A stretch of DNA of 10,856 nucleotides from Euperipatoides rowelli. Taxonomy: Eukaryota > Onychophora > Udeonychophora > Euonychophora > Peripatopsidae. The notes under the pieces were generated by a model, which was not told the origin of the DNA, searched no databases, and was given only the letters and a program-made list of their open reading frames with translations. The position numbers were made by a program, and so were the translations under genes. The DNA is taken from the NCBI GenBank assembly GCA_003024985.2, contig PXIH01S0000217.1. One strand, written 5' to 3'. This document shows, in pieces, positions 1 through 7,946 of the stretch. Position 1 is the stretch's first letter; each line of letters begins with the position of its first letter.

Positions 1-121
1 TGGCATCGGCTATATATATAGCTTCCAACGTCTTTGGGCAAAACAGCCATACAACTAAAAAAAAAGCTTATCAAATCTGTCAAAAGGGAGACAAAACATT
101 CATACAACCCCAAAAAAAAAA

Positions 122-180
122 GCTCAACATACTCTAAACTTGTTTTTGGTTGTCAACTTCTATGTTGAGCATCTCAACAT
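122..180. repeat. Short inverted repeats sharing the arm GCTCAACAT
   Basis: The 10-mer at 122-131 (gctcaacata) is the exact reverse complement of 161-170 (tatgttgagc). In addition 162-169 and 173-180 form a perfect 8-bp hairpin with the loop CAT. The same arm therefore occurs three times in 60 bp and could pair in two alternative ways. No function is evident; this may be the remnant of a transposon end. Confidence 0.6.
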
Positions 181-833
181 GTGGCAACCCTAACTCTCTC
201 GAATAATTATCAAATGGCCGCAAGAGGTGGAAAGCAATTTGTACATCATAATCCATCATGTAAACAACAATGTAACAAACCAATACGGGATGCATAGATG
301 AGCCTTAACCCTACGTCGAGTGCAATATGAAGTCACATGGTAGGGCACATTGCATCTGACGGATACCATTTTCAATTACTTAGTCTAATGGACTGAAATT
401 CTTTTTTTTACATCATTATTTATAATAAAAATGTATTTAATATCAAGTTTATAAATATTTCATAATACGGTAATATTTTATCATATATGAAATTTTTTTT
501 TTTTTTTACAAAAAGGCAACTATACGTAAAAAAAAAAGATGTCTACAAAGTAAAGTTTAGTACAATAATGATAACACTTATCTATGTACCAATAAATGTT
601 TATGTAAAAAAAAAATATTTTTGAAATTAACATATAATGTCCAATAGGAAAAAAAACTGTTGCATCAACGGGTGCAATAAATCTAATAATTAAAATTGAC
701 CTCCATGACATTGGGGACTTTCAATCATAAATTTCTTTATATTTATCGAAAGAGGAGATCAAGCTAGGAAGGTGCTAAGTGTTGGGGGTTTTCTACTTAC
801 TAAAATAAAGCTGCAATTTTTTTAAAAAAAATG

Positions 834-854
834 CATGTATCTGTCAGATACATG
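834..854. repeat. Perfect 9-bp hairpin
   Basis: catgtatct (834-842) and agatacatg (846-854) are exact reverse complements separated by GTC. The hairpin follows a T7A8 run. It could form a cruciform or RNA hairpin, but no function can be assigned. Confidence 0.6.
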
Positions 855-994
855 TGCCCGATGTAGGATTAAACTTGTTAAAATTATCAAAGAGTATCAC
901 CTCGCTACATCACTAAGGGTACCGTAGCCATCTTTATTGATCATTTGACTGTCTCTTTCCTCTACCATATTCTGTTGCAGCAGGATGAAATTGT

Positions 995-1002
995 GATGAG
1001 AC
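995..1002 (+). repeat. Left target site duplication of the hAT element
   Basis: The 8-mer gatgagac directly precedes the element start CAGAGGTGG. It matches gatgagtc (1814-1821), directly after the element end, at 7 of 8 positions. Eight-base-pair duplications are the hallmark of hAT-superfamily transposition. Confidence 0.7.
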
Positions 1003-1079
1003 CAGAGGTGGTTTAGACTTTATTTTGGCCCTGGGCACAAAAAGAAATATAGGGGCCCTCTAGTCAGAATGGAATCTGG

Positions 1080-1091
1080 GGGGATATCCCC
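1080..1091. repeat. Perfect 12-bp palindrome GGGGATATCCCC
   Basis: ggggatatcccc is its own reverse complement and lies in the G+C-richer subterminal part of the hAT element, about 77 bp from its left end. Subterminal palindromes can be transposase-binding sites in hAT elements; that role is inferred here. Confidence 0.55.
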
Positions 1092-1429
1092 ATTGGGGTC
1101 CATGGGCAGAACTCTGGTGGAATTTTTTTTTTTTTTTTTTAAATGTAAATTTGGAGGCTTTTAAATGCAATTTTTTTTTCACTGCTAGAAACACTAGTCA
1201 GTTTCTGTGAATAAATTGCTCCAGAAACTGAATACTTTATCCAGCATTGGAAAATTTTTGGCACTACTTCCAAAGAACAGTTTTTACTAATTTTAATGTG
1301 AATTGGATGATTCCAGCTAATAAAGATTTGTCAATTTATTACAGTTGGTAGTTATCTCTCACTTTAATTTTAAAACTTGAATAGGCTAATGTAAAAAAAA
1401 TTTGTCTCAAAGGGAAGTTAACCCTAAAA

Positions 1430-1786
1430 AATATTTTGATATTATTTGTTGTCTAACCTGAAGGTAATAAATATGTTACCCTACCAAAAAAAAAAAAAAT
1501 TAAATATTTTTATTTTATTTATGGGGGAGACCTCAAAATTTGAAGGTACTAACTATGAATATACCATACCAAAAATTTTATTTAGAGGTGGAGTGTCTAA
1601 AAATTGGAGCCAGTGACTAATGTTGTTAATATGGATAAAAGTTAAAACTTACAGTAGGTCTATGTATACCATATCAAAAAAAAAAAAAACAATTTCAGGG
1701 CCCATCAAAATTGGGAACCACTAACTAATGCTTATTAACATAGATATAACTTACAAAAGAGTGATGGGTGAGGCCATCAAAATTGT
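1430..1786 (+). repeat. Degenerate tandem subrepeats inside the hAT element
   Basis: At least four, possibly five, diverged units of about 60-110 bp can be aligned by eye. Recurrent landmarks are TGAAGGTAATAAATATG / TGAAGGTACTAACTATG, then TACCATACCAAAAA-type A-runs (near 1481, 1568 and 1667), and ATCAAAATTGGGAACCACTAA-type blocks near 1590, 1703 and 1769. Unit length varies mainly through the A-runs. The last unit abuts the right terminal repeat. Internal subrepeats are common in non-autonomous DNA elements; amplification by slippage is likely. Confidence 0.55.
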
Positions 1787-1813
1787 TGCGCCCACTCATA
1801 AATCCACCATTTG

Positions 1814-1821
1814 GATGAGTC
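1814..1821 (+). repeat. Right target site duplication of the hAT element
   Basis: gatgagtc follows the element end CCACCATTTG immediately. It differs from the left copy gatgagac at one base. Confidence 0.7.
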
Positions 1822-2268
1822 ACAAAAACATTTAAGTCCACCTGGAGATAGCAGAGTTTGAAAAAATGGCCTTAGGTATTAACAATTATCCAATATAAGC
1901 AGTAAGACATACTATGGAGTAAGTAAACAAGAGTAGTCAAAACTTATTAAACATACCTTTAGTTTGAAACACTTATGCACAAAACTTAAATTTTGACCAT
2001 TCACCAATAAGATTTCATACTCCATATCCATTTAATTATATTTAAAAGCTACAAAAGTGCCAAGACACATGAATTTTAAAAAAAACATTTCCAGTACATA
2101 CTGTAATCTTAAAAGCTATTATTTATTAAGTATAGAATAAAATTCCAACTTGTGTATATATATTTTATGCATTCTCTATTTTTATACAACATAAATTATA
2201 AAATATACAATTATTTACATAAATTTAATGTTACTAAATATCACATGAGCATCAAAAAGTAGAAAGAA

Positions 2269-2305
2269 TGTAACATTTATATACAATCTTGTAACATTTA
2301 TATAC
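2269..2305 (+). repeat. Two-copy 21-bp-period direct repeat
   Basis: The 16-mer tgtaacatttatatac occurs at 2269-2284 and again at 2290-2305, separated by five bases. It looks like a small replication-slippage duplication. Confidence 0.8.
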
Positions 2306-3229
2306 TTATTACATTGCATAACAATAAAATTTTGACACGGTGTTTCATTTTAATATAAGATAAACTTAAGGACATGTAATTTTGAGCAAATAATTTAAAA
2401 ATAAAGGTAATTATTAATTTAAAAACAAAAACCTGCTTAAAATAAAAAAAGTACAGACAGTATATACATTTCAAGCATTAATACTTCTATAACAAATGTT
2501 TGTGGCACATAAAGACTGTGGCAATAACAAAATAAAATGTTTTTATAACTACTGATTTAATATCAAGGTATTACTTTTTTATTTAACTGTGGAAGCTTAT
2601 TTGGAATAAGAAGTACATTTTATGCTTTTATAACAGATTAAGTGTATTGCTGTATTTTGCACTATTTAATTAATGGAAAGTGAATACAAATGAATATGGA
2701 TTATTTCATTAAAATAAGCAACAACAACAAAAAAAATCAACAATATTGAATATAAAAAAAAGGATGTCTCTCTTAAACAAAACAGCAAAAATATATATAG
2801 GAACTTTTTGGTTTTGTTTACAATAACTTAATTTGTCATATTTTTCATTTTAAAATGGACTTCATCATCTCCTAGTAACATATTTAACTTATGCATAACT
2901 TTACTCTAATAAACAGTTAACTAAACAATGGCAGATCTACTGGAACTACAGGATTACAAAATTATTAGATAACAATTCTAAAAATTGTTACCATGCCTTA
3001 ACTAACACAATAACAGTAAATGGGATTTTATTTTTTTTCAACAAAGACAGCATGATATAATCAACTCAAGTAGCTGTATATACAGTAAATATTAAAAAAA
3101 AAATGGGAATGTCTTCAGTTCTAATAAATCTATAAATGAATACCTCAAAAATAAATCCTGTATAAAAAATACTTTTAAAACTTTCCTTTGATTTGCAATA
3201 TATGCTAGATACCCTAAAGACATAGGTTA

Positions 3230-3260
3230 CTGTAAATACTATTTACAGCAGTACATGTAC
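3230..3260. repeat. Hairpin and adjacent palindrome
   Basis: ctgtaaat (3230-3237) and atttacag (3241-3248) form a perfect 8-bp stem with the loop ACT. Two bases further on, gtacatgtac (3251-3260) is a perfect 10-bp palindrome, which recurs at 7671-7680. The function is unknown. Confidence 0.6.
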
Positions 3261-3492
3261 ACACTACTTTTATATACAGTATATAACCAGAGACTCAATT
3301 TTAGTTGTAGTTATGTTTTCTAAAATATGCAATGGTGCATAAACAAGGGGAACAATAAGTCCCAATTTACGGTAAGGATAGCAGCATTCATTTTGAAATT
3401 TACAGTCCTAACCTTACCATAACCCTAACTCCTATAGTTAGAGTTATTAATGATGTGACATAAGTCAGAGACTTCTACACATATTAAAAATC

Positions 3493-3866
3493 TTAAACTA
3501 AACTATTAAAATAATAATTGGAGCCAAAGTGAATATCTAATGCATTTTTGAAACCGTTTAAATCTGTTTTTTTTTTTTCAAGATTAATGTTAGGCAATGC
3601 ATTCCATTCCGAAACCACCCTATTAGATATAAAATTATGTCTTAATCTTGTTTTTGCATAACCCGGACCAATTTCCATTGATGACCCCTAGTTCTACTAG
3701 AGTTGGCCAATAGAAATAGTGGTGATGAATTCTTTTTTCAAAATTATTTGTTTATAGGTATAAATCATATCTCCTCTATAATGGTGTTATACTGTTTTAG
3801 TATTTGTAAACGATCTAAATAAGACTTTGATTGCAGTTCAACTACCCTTTTAGTAATCCTTCTAAA
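3493..3866 (-). pseudogene. C-terminal relic of a Jockey/CR1-type LINE reverse transcriptase
   Basis: Read on the minus strand, three frame segments line up in order with the C-terminal tail of ORF2 proteins of Jockey/CR1-like non-LTR retrotransposons. They are CFRRITKRVVELQSK then YLDRLQIL (about 3866-3800), SSRTRGHQWKLV (about 3702-3664), and AKTRLRHNFISNRVVSEWNA with LP then FKNALDIHF (3678-3493). Elements of this group typically show an RRAT..V.EL...YE.RL block, a TRGH.{2}KL motif and F.S.RVV..WN.LP....FK..LD near the end. The segments are separated by stops and a frameshift around 3678, and the tract between them is decayed. The catalytic palm is absent, so this is a 5'-truncated, dead copy. 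The endpoint at 3493 is the in-frame stop. The clade is less certain than the LINE assignment. Confidence 0.75.
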
Positions 3867-4246
3867 ACACAAATTAAGTCTTTTTTGATCCAACAAATTC
3901 ACCAGCTTACAATACATAAAACAAAGAGAAAGCAAGGTTTCATTTTAGGAAGGAGGTAACAAACATCTCAAAAGTCAATTAAAAAAATATATAGTTTTCT
4001 TAGCGTAATGAATAAATAGATTAAAAAGTAATTAAACATAATTATGTTTCTTAGTAGTTTTAAGAAATATTACAGTAACTTTATTTTTTTATGATACACC
4101 AATACGGTACAGTATTTTTTTTTTTTAATCTTTTAGGGTTAAATTTGCATATTAACTTTATTAAAAATGACTTAATCACGAAACATACTGTAAATTACTC
4201 AAAATAATAAATAGGCTTTAATTACTAATGACAAAACGACTCAAAT
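3867..4246. other. A+T-rich DNA, nothing recognised
   Basis: Possible upstream remains of the minus-strand LINE fade out within about 50 bp. Beyond that only A/T runs and TACNGTA words (4071, 4103, 4108, 4186) are seen. Confidence 0.6.
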
Positions 4247-4283
4247 CAAGACTCTGATGCATGTGTATATACTGTATACATCC

Positions 4284-4367
4284 ATATACAGCATATGCAT
4301 ATACTGTATATAGTGCATATACAGTACATTGTGTATATATACAGGGTAACTACTGTATATACGTAAA
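4284..4367 (+). repeat. 84-bp exact direct repeat, copy 1
   Basis: This copy is identical base for base to 4529-4612, an offset of 245 bp. It is built from ATATAC/TGTATA palindromic words and includes a perfect 10-bp inverted repeat (tactgtatat at 4302-4311, atatacagta at 4317-4326) with the loop AGTGC. The flank on the left (4261-4283) is similar in composition but is not part of the duplicated unit. Confidence 0.95.
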
Positions 4368-4478
4368 AATAAGGCCAATTAAATTGTAAAGAAATTTGTA
4401 ATGGAAACAACAGCTTTACATATAATTACATTTTTTATATTTGAAAAAGTAAAAAAAGTATTTTTGTATGAAAAATGT

Positions 4479-4527
4479 GTGGGTGAATAGACCCACCCAT
4501 ATTTATTTGTGGGTGCAGATGCACCCA
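4479..4527. repeat. Two adjacent hairpins of GTGGGT / TGGGTGCA arms
   Basis: gtgggt (4479-4484) pairs with acccac (4491-4496). tgggtgca (4510-4517) pairs perfectly with tgcaccca (4520-4527) over the loop GA. The arms are related, so alternative pairings (4491-4496 with 4509-4514) are possible. The second hairpin ends on the base before the N at 4528. Confidence 0.75.
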
Positions 4528-4528
4528 N
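4528..4528. other. Ambiguous base N
   Basis: This is the only N in the window. It lies exactly between the end of a perfect 8-bp-stem hairpin (4510-4527) and the first base of the second copy of the 84-bp repeat. This may mark an uncertain base call, or a join between two assembled pieces. Confidence 0.95.
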
Positions 4529-4612
4529 ATATACAGCATATGCATATACTGTATATAGTGCATATACAGTACATTGTGTATATATACAGGGTAACTACTG
4601 TATATACGTAAA
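4529..4612 (+). repeat. 84-bp exact direct repeat, copy 2
   Basis: Identical to 4284-4367. Identity stops at the N on the left and at 4613 on the right (t here, a at the matching 4368). The complete lack of divergence points to a very recent duplication or an assembly effect. Confidence 0.95.
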
Positions 4613-5305
4613 TAGTATCTAACATAAAAATCTGGCTATGTGCCCCATCCCTACTTCATGCACAAAGTTACATCGGTCTTTGTCTTCGCTGAGTAATGTT
4701 CTACTGTACCTCTCAATTTGAGCACTTTTAGTCAATTCTAAGGAAATGTGCATGTTAACTAGACAAATGTGTCTTTTTTTTTTTTTTGCACATTGAAAAT
4801 ATTTCAGATTGTTAGTGTGCGTGCAACACCACTGCGATTTTGGGCTCCAACGTAGCAGTTTGACATACAGCATGGTTTATCATCATAACCAATGTTAAGG
4901 TATAAAACCGACTGTAGTGGACTAAATAAATGACTTTACCGTGCTTTGATTCTTTAGTCAGCAAAATATATTTAATCACCTAGCCTCACCTGATGCATTA
5001 CAAATAAATATTAAATAAGCAATACTATACTGAAGTAAACTAACTACTCAGTAGGCTACGGTAATTTTATTTGTCAAATACTTTGACTAGTGACCAATTG
5101 TAAGCAATATCGCAGAATGCAATGGAAATACTGTATTAGCCATAAATTGTCAATCTGGTGGTCTATATTTATTTATTTCAAGAGGTATAGGGCATTTATT
5201 TTGTCAACATTATGGACTTACTATACAATTAACTAATTCAAAGCTCATTACATAATGTTAAATTTCTATAAACTCTCCATCACAAAAAATGGGTTAAGAT
5301 ACTAC
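4613..5305. other. Unassigned DNA between repeat block and possible exon
   Basis: The minus strand is open for about 84 codons at 4619-4873, but the translation has no recognisable domain and poor splice context, so it is not called. A T15-type run lies near 4774-4787. If the candidate minus-strand exon at 5306-5479 is real, this would be its downstream intron. Confidence 0.5.
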
Positions 5306-5479
5306 CTGACCTTTTTAATGCAAAAGTCACTAGAAGCCATATGACAAAATTAATAATAAACTGAATAAAGGCAGCCATTGCAAGTTTTGGTGTTGGATCA
5401 CCAAAAGCTAGGTCATAGCTTTTAATTGTGGGACTCCCCAATCCGTCTAGCCAGCATGATGAGTTATGGCCATTTCTCC
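5306..5479 (-). CDS. Possible internal exon of a membrane protein (unidentified)
   Basis: The minus strand is open across 5280-5576. Its central part looks like real protein: a potential N-glycosylation site (NSS in GHNSSCWLDGLG), a polar stretch ending FGDPTPK, and then a hydrophobic segment of about 20 residues (LAMAAFIQFIINFVIWLLVT) followed by FALKR. A plausible acceptor (TATTATTTAG|GG) precedes it and a plausible donor (CAG|GTAGTA) follows it. With these sites the exon is 174 bp, a multiple of three, with phase 1 on both sides. An alternative donor (AAG|GTCAGG) would end it 5 bp earlier on the transcript. I do not recognise the family; four-helix tetraspan-like proteins are one possibility. 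No partner exons were found nearby, so a chance open frame remains possible. Confidence 0.35.
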
Positions 5480-5623
5480 CTAAATAATATATGAACAAGT
5501 TGAAGAAATTTACAAGATAGGCTACTATATCAGGATGGATCAATATCAATATTAAAAAGGAACATCTAAAAGTCAAAAATGAAATGACACAATGACTGAT
5601 GTAGCCTACCGCATGTACTCACA

Positions 5624-6958
5624 GAAGTGAAACGCATGAATAATTAAAAGGCACCAGAAGATAATTAATATTATAAAAACAGGTGGGGTAGAACTAGAAA
5701 AAACACTAGTTTGGTGTTTTACAGAATACTTAAAACAAATAAATATACTGGAGTAATGCTGTTGTAATAGTGTTATATAAGAAAGGTGATAAAGACGACC
5801 TTAAAAATTACAGACCTATAATCTTGTTACCATTCATACAAAAATTTCATCAAGGTCCAGGCAAATGGATTGCTACAAGAATTCAATGAGGTTCAATCAA
5901 ATTAACAATCTGGTTTCAGGAGTAGATTTAGCATCATGGACCGCCTTCAAGTAGTATGAGAAGTCATTCAAAGATGCAATGAAAATGAACTTCCCTTTAC
6001 ATAGGACTTGTAGACTATAAAAAAGCCTTTGATTCAATATATACCCAATATATATTGGATGCCCTAAAGACACAAGGTACTAATAAACAACATATAATAT
6101 ATAAGAAGTCAACATACTCAATGAGATTACATAAAGACATAAAAAAGATCCAAATTTAAAAAAGACGCAATATTTCTTAAGTTATTTACAGTTTAACTTG
6201 AAGAAGCCTCTATATTGATGACACATTGGACTATGGATAAATAGAGCCTATTTCAGCCATCTACGTTTTGCTGGTGATAGTGTCTTATTTGCTTCAAGTC
6301 CAGAAGAATTATAGAAACATATAATTGACCTAAGTGAAGCAGTCCTAAAAATGAATTTAGCAAAAACAAAAGTGATGTTCAACAAATATATTCAACCTAA
6401 AGTGATTGAAGTTAATGGTATTATAACTGATGAGGTCAATAACTATGTTTATTTGGGTTAATTGATATCTACAAGTGAAGTCCAGATGTCTGAAGTCAAC
6501 AGAAGAAGGAAAATGGACTGGAGAGTTTTTGTAAAATTAAATAGCATTTTAAACATGTCTCAAAAGGAAAGTTTTGATCAGTATGTACTACCAGCGATTA
6601 CATATTGCGCTGAAACTTGAAAACTAAATGCAGTGATTGCTTAATAACTATTAAACCACTCTATGAAGAATAAAAAGTTGTATGAAAGGAGTAGCACAAG
6701 GGAAAGAAAAAGGAATGACTGGATTAGAATGCAAAGGTTTGTGATATCATGGAAAGAGTGAACAATTTAAAATGGAAATGGACAAAACATGTAACAAAAA
6801 GCAAAGAGAATAAATGGACTATAGAAACAACTGGATTCCAAGGAACAAAAATTGACAACAAAGACCTAATGTAAATGGGATGATGAAATAAAAATGTTTG
6901 CTGGATCTGATTGGGAACTAATTGCTGAAGAAAGAGATTCATAGGCAGCTGATTCTAA
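5624..6958 (+). pseudogene. RTE-clade LINE reverse transcriptase relic, 5'-truncated
   Basis: In order and orientation, in shifting frames, the translation shows the landmarks of the endonuclease-reverse transcriptase of RTE-type non-LTR retrotransposons. They are EVKRMNN*KAPEDN (5624 on), IIKTGG (5670s), VLYKKGDKDDLKNYRPI (about 5770-5822), QSGFRSRFSIMDRLQVV (5906-5956) and LVDYKKAFDS (6007-6036, motif A with its Asp). These are followed by HLRFAGDSVLFASSPEEL (6258 on), NLAKTKVMFN, VNNYVYLG, RRRKMDW then FDQYVLPAITYCAET, RERKRNDWIRMQ, and WDDEIKMFAGSDWELIAEER (6876-6935). The endonuclease domain and N-terminal RT are missing. About 6150-6245 is deleted or scrambled, stops interrupt many blocks, and the catalytic FADD reads FAGD (codon ggt at 6273-6275). 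In life the protein primes reverse transcription of its own RNA at a nicked target. This copy is dead. Target duplications were not found. Confidence 0.9.
6045..6058. repeat. 14-bp perfect palindrome
   Basis: ccaatatatattgg is its own reverse complement. It lies just after RT motif A in the LINE relic, so it probably arose by drift in A+T-rich DNA. Confidence 0.6.
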
Positions 6959-6965
6959 TATAAAG

Positions 6966-7397
6966 TACCGTATATAATGGGGAATGCGGACGGGGAATTT
7001 TGTCTTCATTCCAGCTATACCTTCTCCCCTCTGTTACCTCATGATATAGAATATGCCACGATTGCCAATGTTGTAAATGCAAGAAAGCATCACATTAGGG
7101 ATTAGTTAATCATTTATTACAAAATGCCTTCTGGCTGCTTACAGATTGATCACAATAAATAAATTACTAATAACCCCCCTCCCCCCTAAAATATATTACG
7201 TTACAATCCCATATACACGAGACGAATACACACTCACTCGCTGGGAATGGCAAGATATCATTTGACGTGTGGTACAAGCAAGGCCAAAAATACAAAATGA
7301 CACATGCTCATGCATTGATCCATGCACGTGAAGCAAGTTAATGTTTCCATTCGCTGTTCACAATCAAATACTTTATTTATAACTTACAGTTTAAGAA
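6966..7397. other. Unassigned DNA with a local CpG cluster
   Basis: No coding frame or RNA gene is seen. The right half is less A+T-rich than its surroundings and holds seven CpG dinucleotides within 7199-7353, including a palindromic E-box CACGTG (7325-7330) and TGACGTGTGG (7264-7273). The minus strand carries a G6-A-G6 tract (plus-strand C runs around 7174-7186). These features can occur in promoters, but no adjacent first exon was found, so this stays a weak regulatory candidate. Confidence 0.35.
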
Positions 7398-7445
7398 CAA
7401 TTGAATTGGTCATTTGAGAAATCGTACATCTCCAAAAAAGTAAAT
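7398..7445 (-). repeat. Terminal motif copy A (inverted)
   Basis: Reverse-complemented, this reads ATTTACTTTTTTGGAGATG, then a TACGATTTCTC stretch, then AAATGACCAATTCAATTG, which matches the right-end motif of the element. Confidence 0.65.
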
Positions 7446-7565
7446 TGTTGGGAAACTTGAAAAAACTTCATGAATTTTTAAATACTCGAATTATAATTAC
7501 TATTTTTTTTTTCCTTTTATTTGGTCCATGTTAGTTGCTTGTAGCAATTTTTTTTTTATCATTAT

Positions 7566-7585
7566 GGGGTTTCTCAAATGACCAA
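7566..7585 (+). repeat. Terminal motif copy B (internal, direct)
   Basis: ggggtttctcaaatgaccaa matches the core of the terminal motif exactly as found at the ends, but sits inside the element. The match fades beyond CCAA. Confidence 0.7.
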
Positions 7586-7670
7586 CATACTGTAGGATAT
7601 GGAAATTAGGCCAAAAAAATTATTAAAAAACATTTTAAATGACAAAAAAAAAAACTTACAATATATACAC

Positions 7671-7680
7671 GTACATGTAC
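7671..7680. repeat. Palindrome GTACATGTAC
   Basis: This perfect 10-bp palindrome is also present at 3251-3260. It lies inside the MITE-like element, preceded by ACAC. Confidence 0.6.
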
Positions 7681-7740
7681 AAAGCAAATTATTAAAGTAC
7701 TGTATCTCAATGTCTTACAATCAAACGTAGACCAATCAAA

Positions 7741-7786
7741 AATTAACTTTTTCGGTGATATAGGGTTACTCAAATGACCAATTCAA
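7741..7786 (+). repeat. Terminal motif copy C (internal, direct)
   Basis: AATTAACTTTTTCGGTGAT followed by ATAGGGTTACTC and AAATGACCAATTCAA is the longest internal copy, with the TTAACTTTTT and GGTGAT portions shared with copy D. It lies 197 bp after copy B and 220 bp before copy D, measured at the TGACC core. Confidence 0.7.
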
Positions 7787-7946
7787 CAAAAATCATTGAG
7801 TATTCCCACAATTCCTGGAGGGGATTTCTAAAATAAATGGAAATTTCTACCAACACTTTTACTATGATTGAATATAGAATAAGTGTTTTTGATTTTTTTT
7901 TTTTTAAGTATTGTGTGTAGCTTGCCTTAATGAACATGGTGTCATG

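Larger units (their letters stand above)
1..994. other. Intergenic or intronic A+T-rich DNA, no gene recognised
   Basis: No convincing coding region is seen. The stretch holds long A and T runs (for example around 490-507 and 529-538). There are also two clear short inverted repeats (161-180 and 834-854) and a pyrimidine-rich tract ending in an acceptor-like AG at 979-980. A short minus-strand frame (about 125-290) reads like protein in its last 25 residues (ending ELGLPHVEMLNIEVDNQKQV then a stop). It is under 60 codons, has no recognisable family and is not called as a gene. Confidence 0.6.
1003..1813. mobile_element. Non-autonomous hAT-like DNA transposon, 811 bp
   Basis: The left end reads CAGAGGTGGTTTAGAC. 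The right end, reverse-complemented, reads CAAATGGTGGATTTATGA. These form an imperfect terminal inverted repeat of about 16-18 bp sharing CA, GGTGG and TTTA. The element is flanked by gatgagac and gatgagtc, a near-perfect 8-bp duplication. hAT elements typically begin CA(G), end TG, have short imperfect TIRs and make 8-bp duplications, so the superfamily call rests on all three. GCCCTGGGC occurs 25 bp inside the left end; its reverse complement occurs inside the other hAT-like end at 10781. No transposase frame survives inside: the interior is poly-T (about 1123-1140), a 12-bp palindrome (1080-1091) and degenerate tandem subrepeats. It was mobilised in trans, or is an internally deleted copy. 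Family and age are uncertain; the one mismatch in the duplication suggests it is not recent. Confidence 0.75.
1822..3492. other. A+T-rich DNA without recognisable genes
   Basis: No coding family, RNA gene or complete transposon is seen on either strand. The stretch is very A+T-rich. It holds a 21-bp-period two-copy repeat (2269-2305), a perfect 8-bp hairpin (3230-3248), the palindrome GTACATGTAC (3251-3260) and several TACTGTA/TACAGTA words. A single telomere-like string, TAACCCTAACT, near 3420 sits in a 9/10 inverted repeat with AGTTAGAGTT but is too short to mean anything. A 14-codon frame with a good start context at 2926 is treated as chance. Confidence 0.6.

Noticed and set aside
520-711. 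Open minus-strand frame of 63 codons
   Set aside because: It is made of Phe, Tyr and Ile runs from poly-A/T DNA, with no domain or splice context.
2926-2970. Short frame MADLLELQDYKIIR with a good start context
   Set aside because: Only 14 codons, no homology and no splice donor in a sensible place.
3415-3446. Telomere-like TAACCCTAACT and other AACCCTA strings (near 188, 305, 1422)
   Set aside because: Only single units, never in tandem, so no interstitial telomere array.
4619-4873. Open minus-strand frame of 84 codons containing IERYSRTLL
   Set aside because: The string recalls the RYSRQLL start of ThiF/E1-like proteins, but nothing after it fits (no GxGGLG nucleotide-binding loop). It includes a lysine run from a poly-T tract, so the likeness is treated as chance.
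6724-6942. Open minus-strand frame of 72 codons
   Set aside because: It lies opposite the C-terminal part of the RTE relic and is a shadow of that coding sequence.
7170-7188. G-quadruplex on the minus strand from the C6-T-C6 run
   Set aside because: Only two long G-tracts are present; a stable intramolecular quadruplex would need zero-length loops, so it is not claimed.
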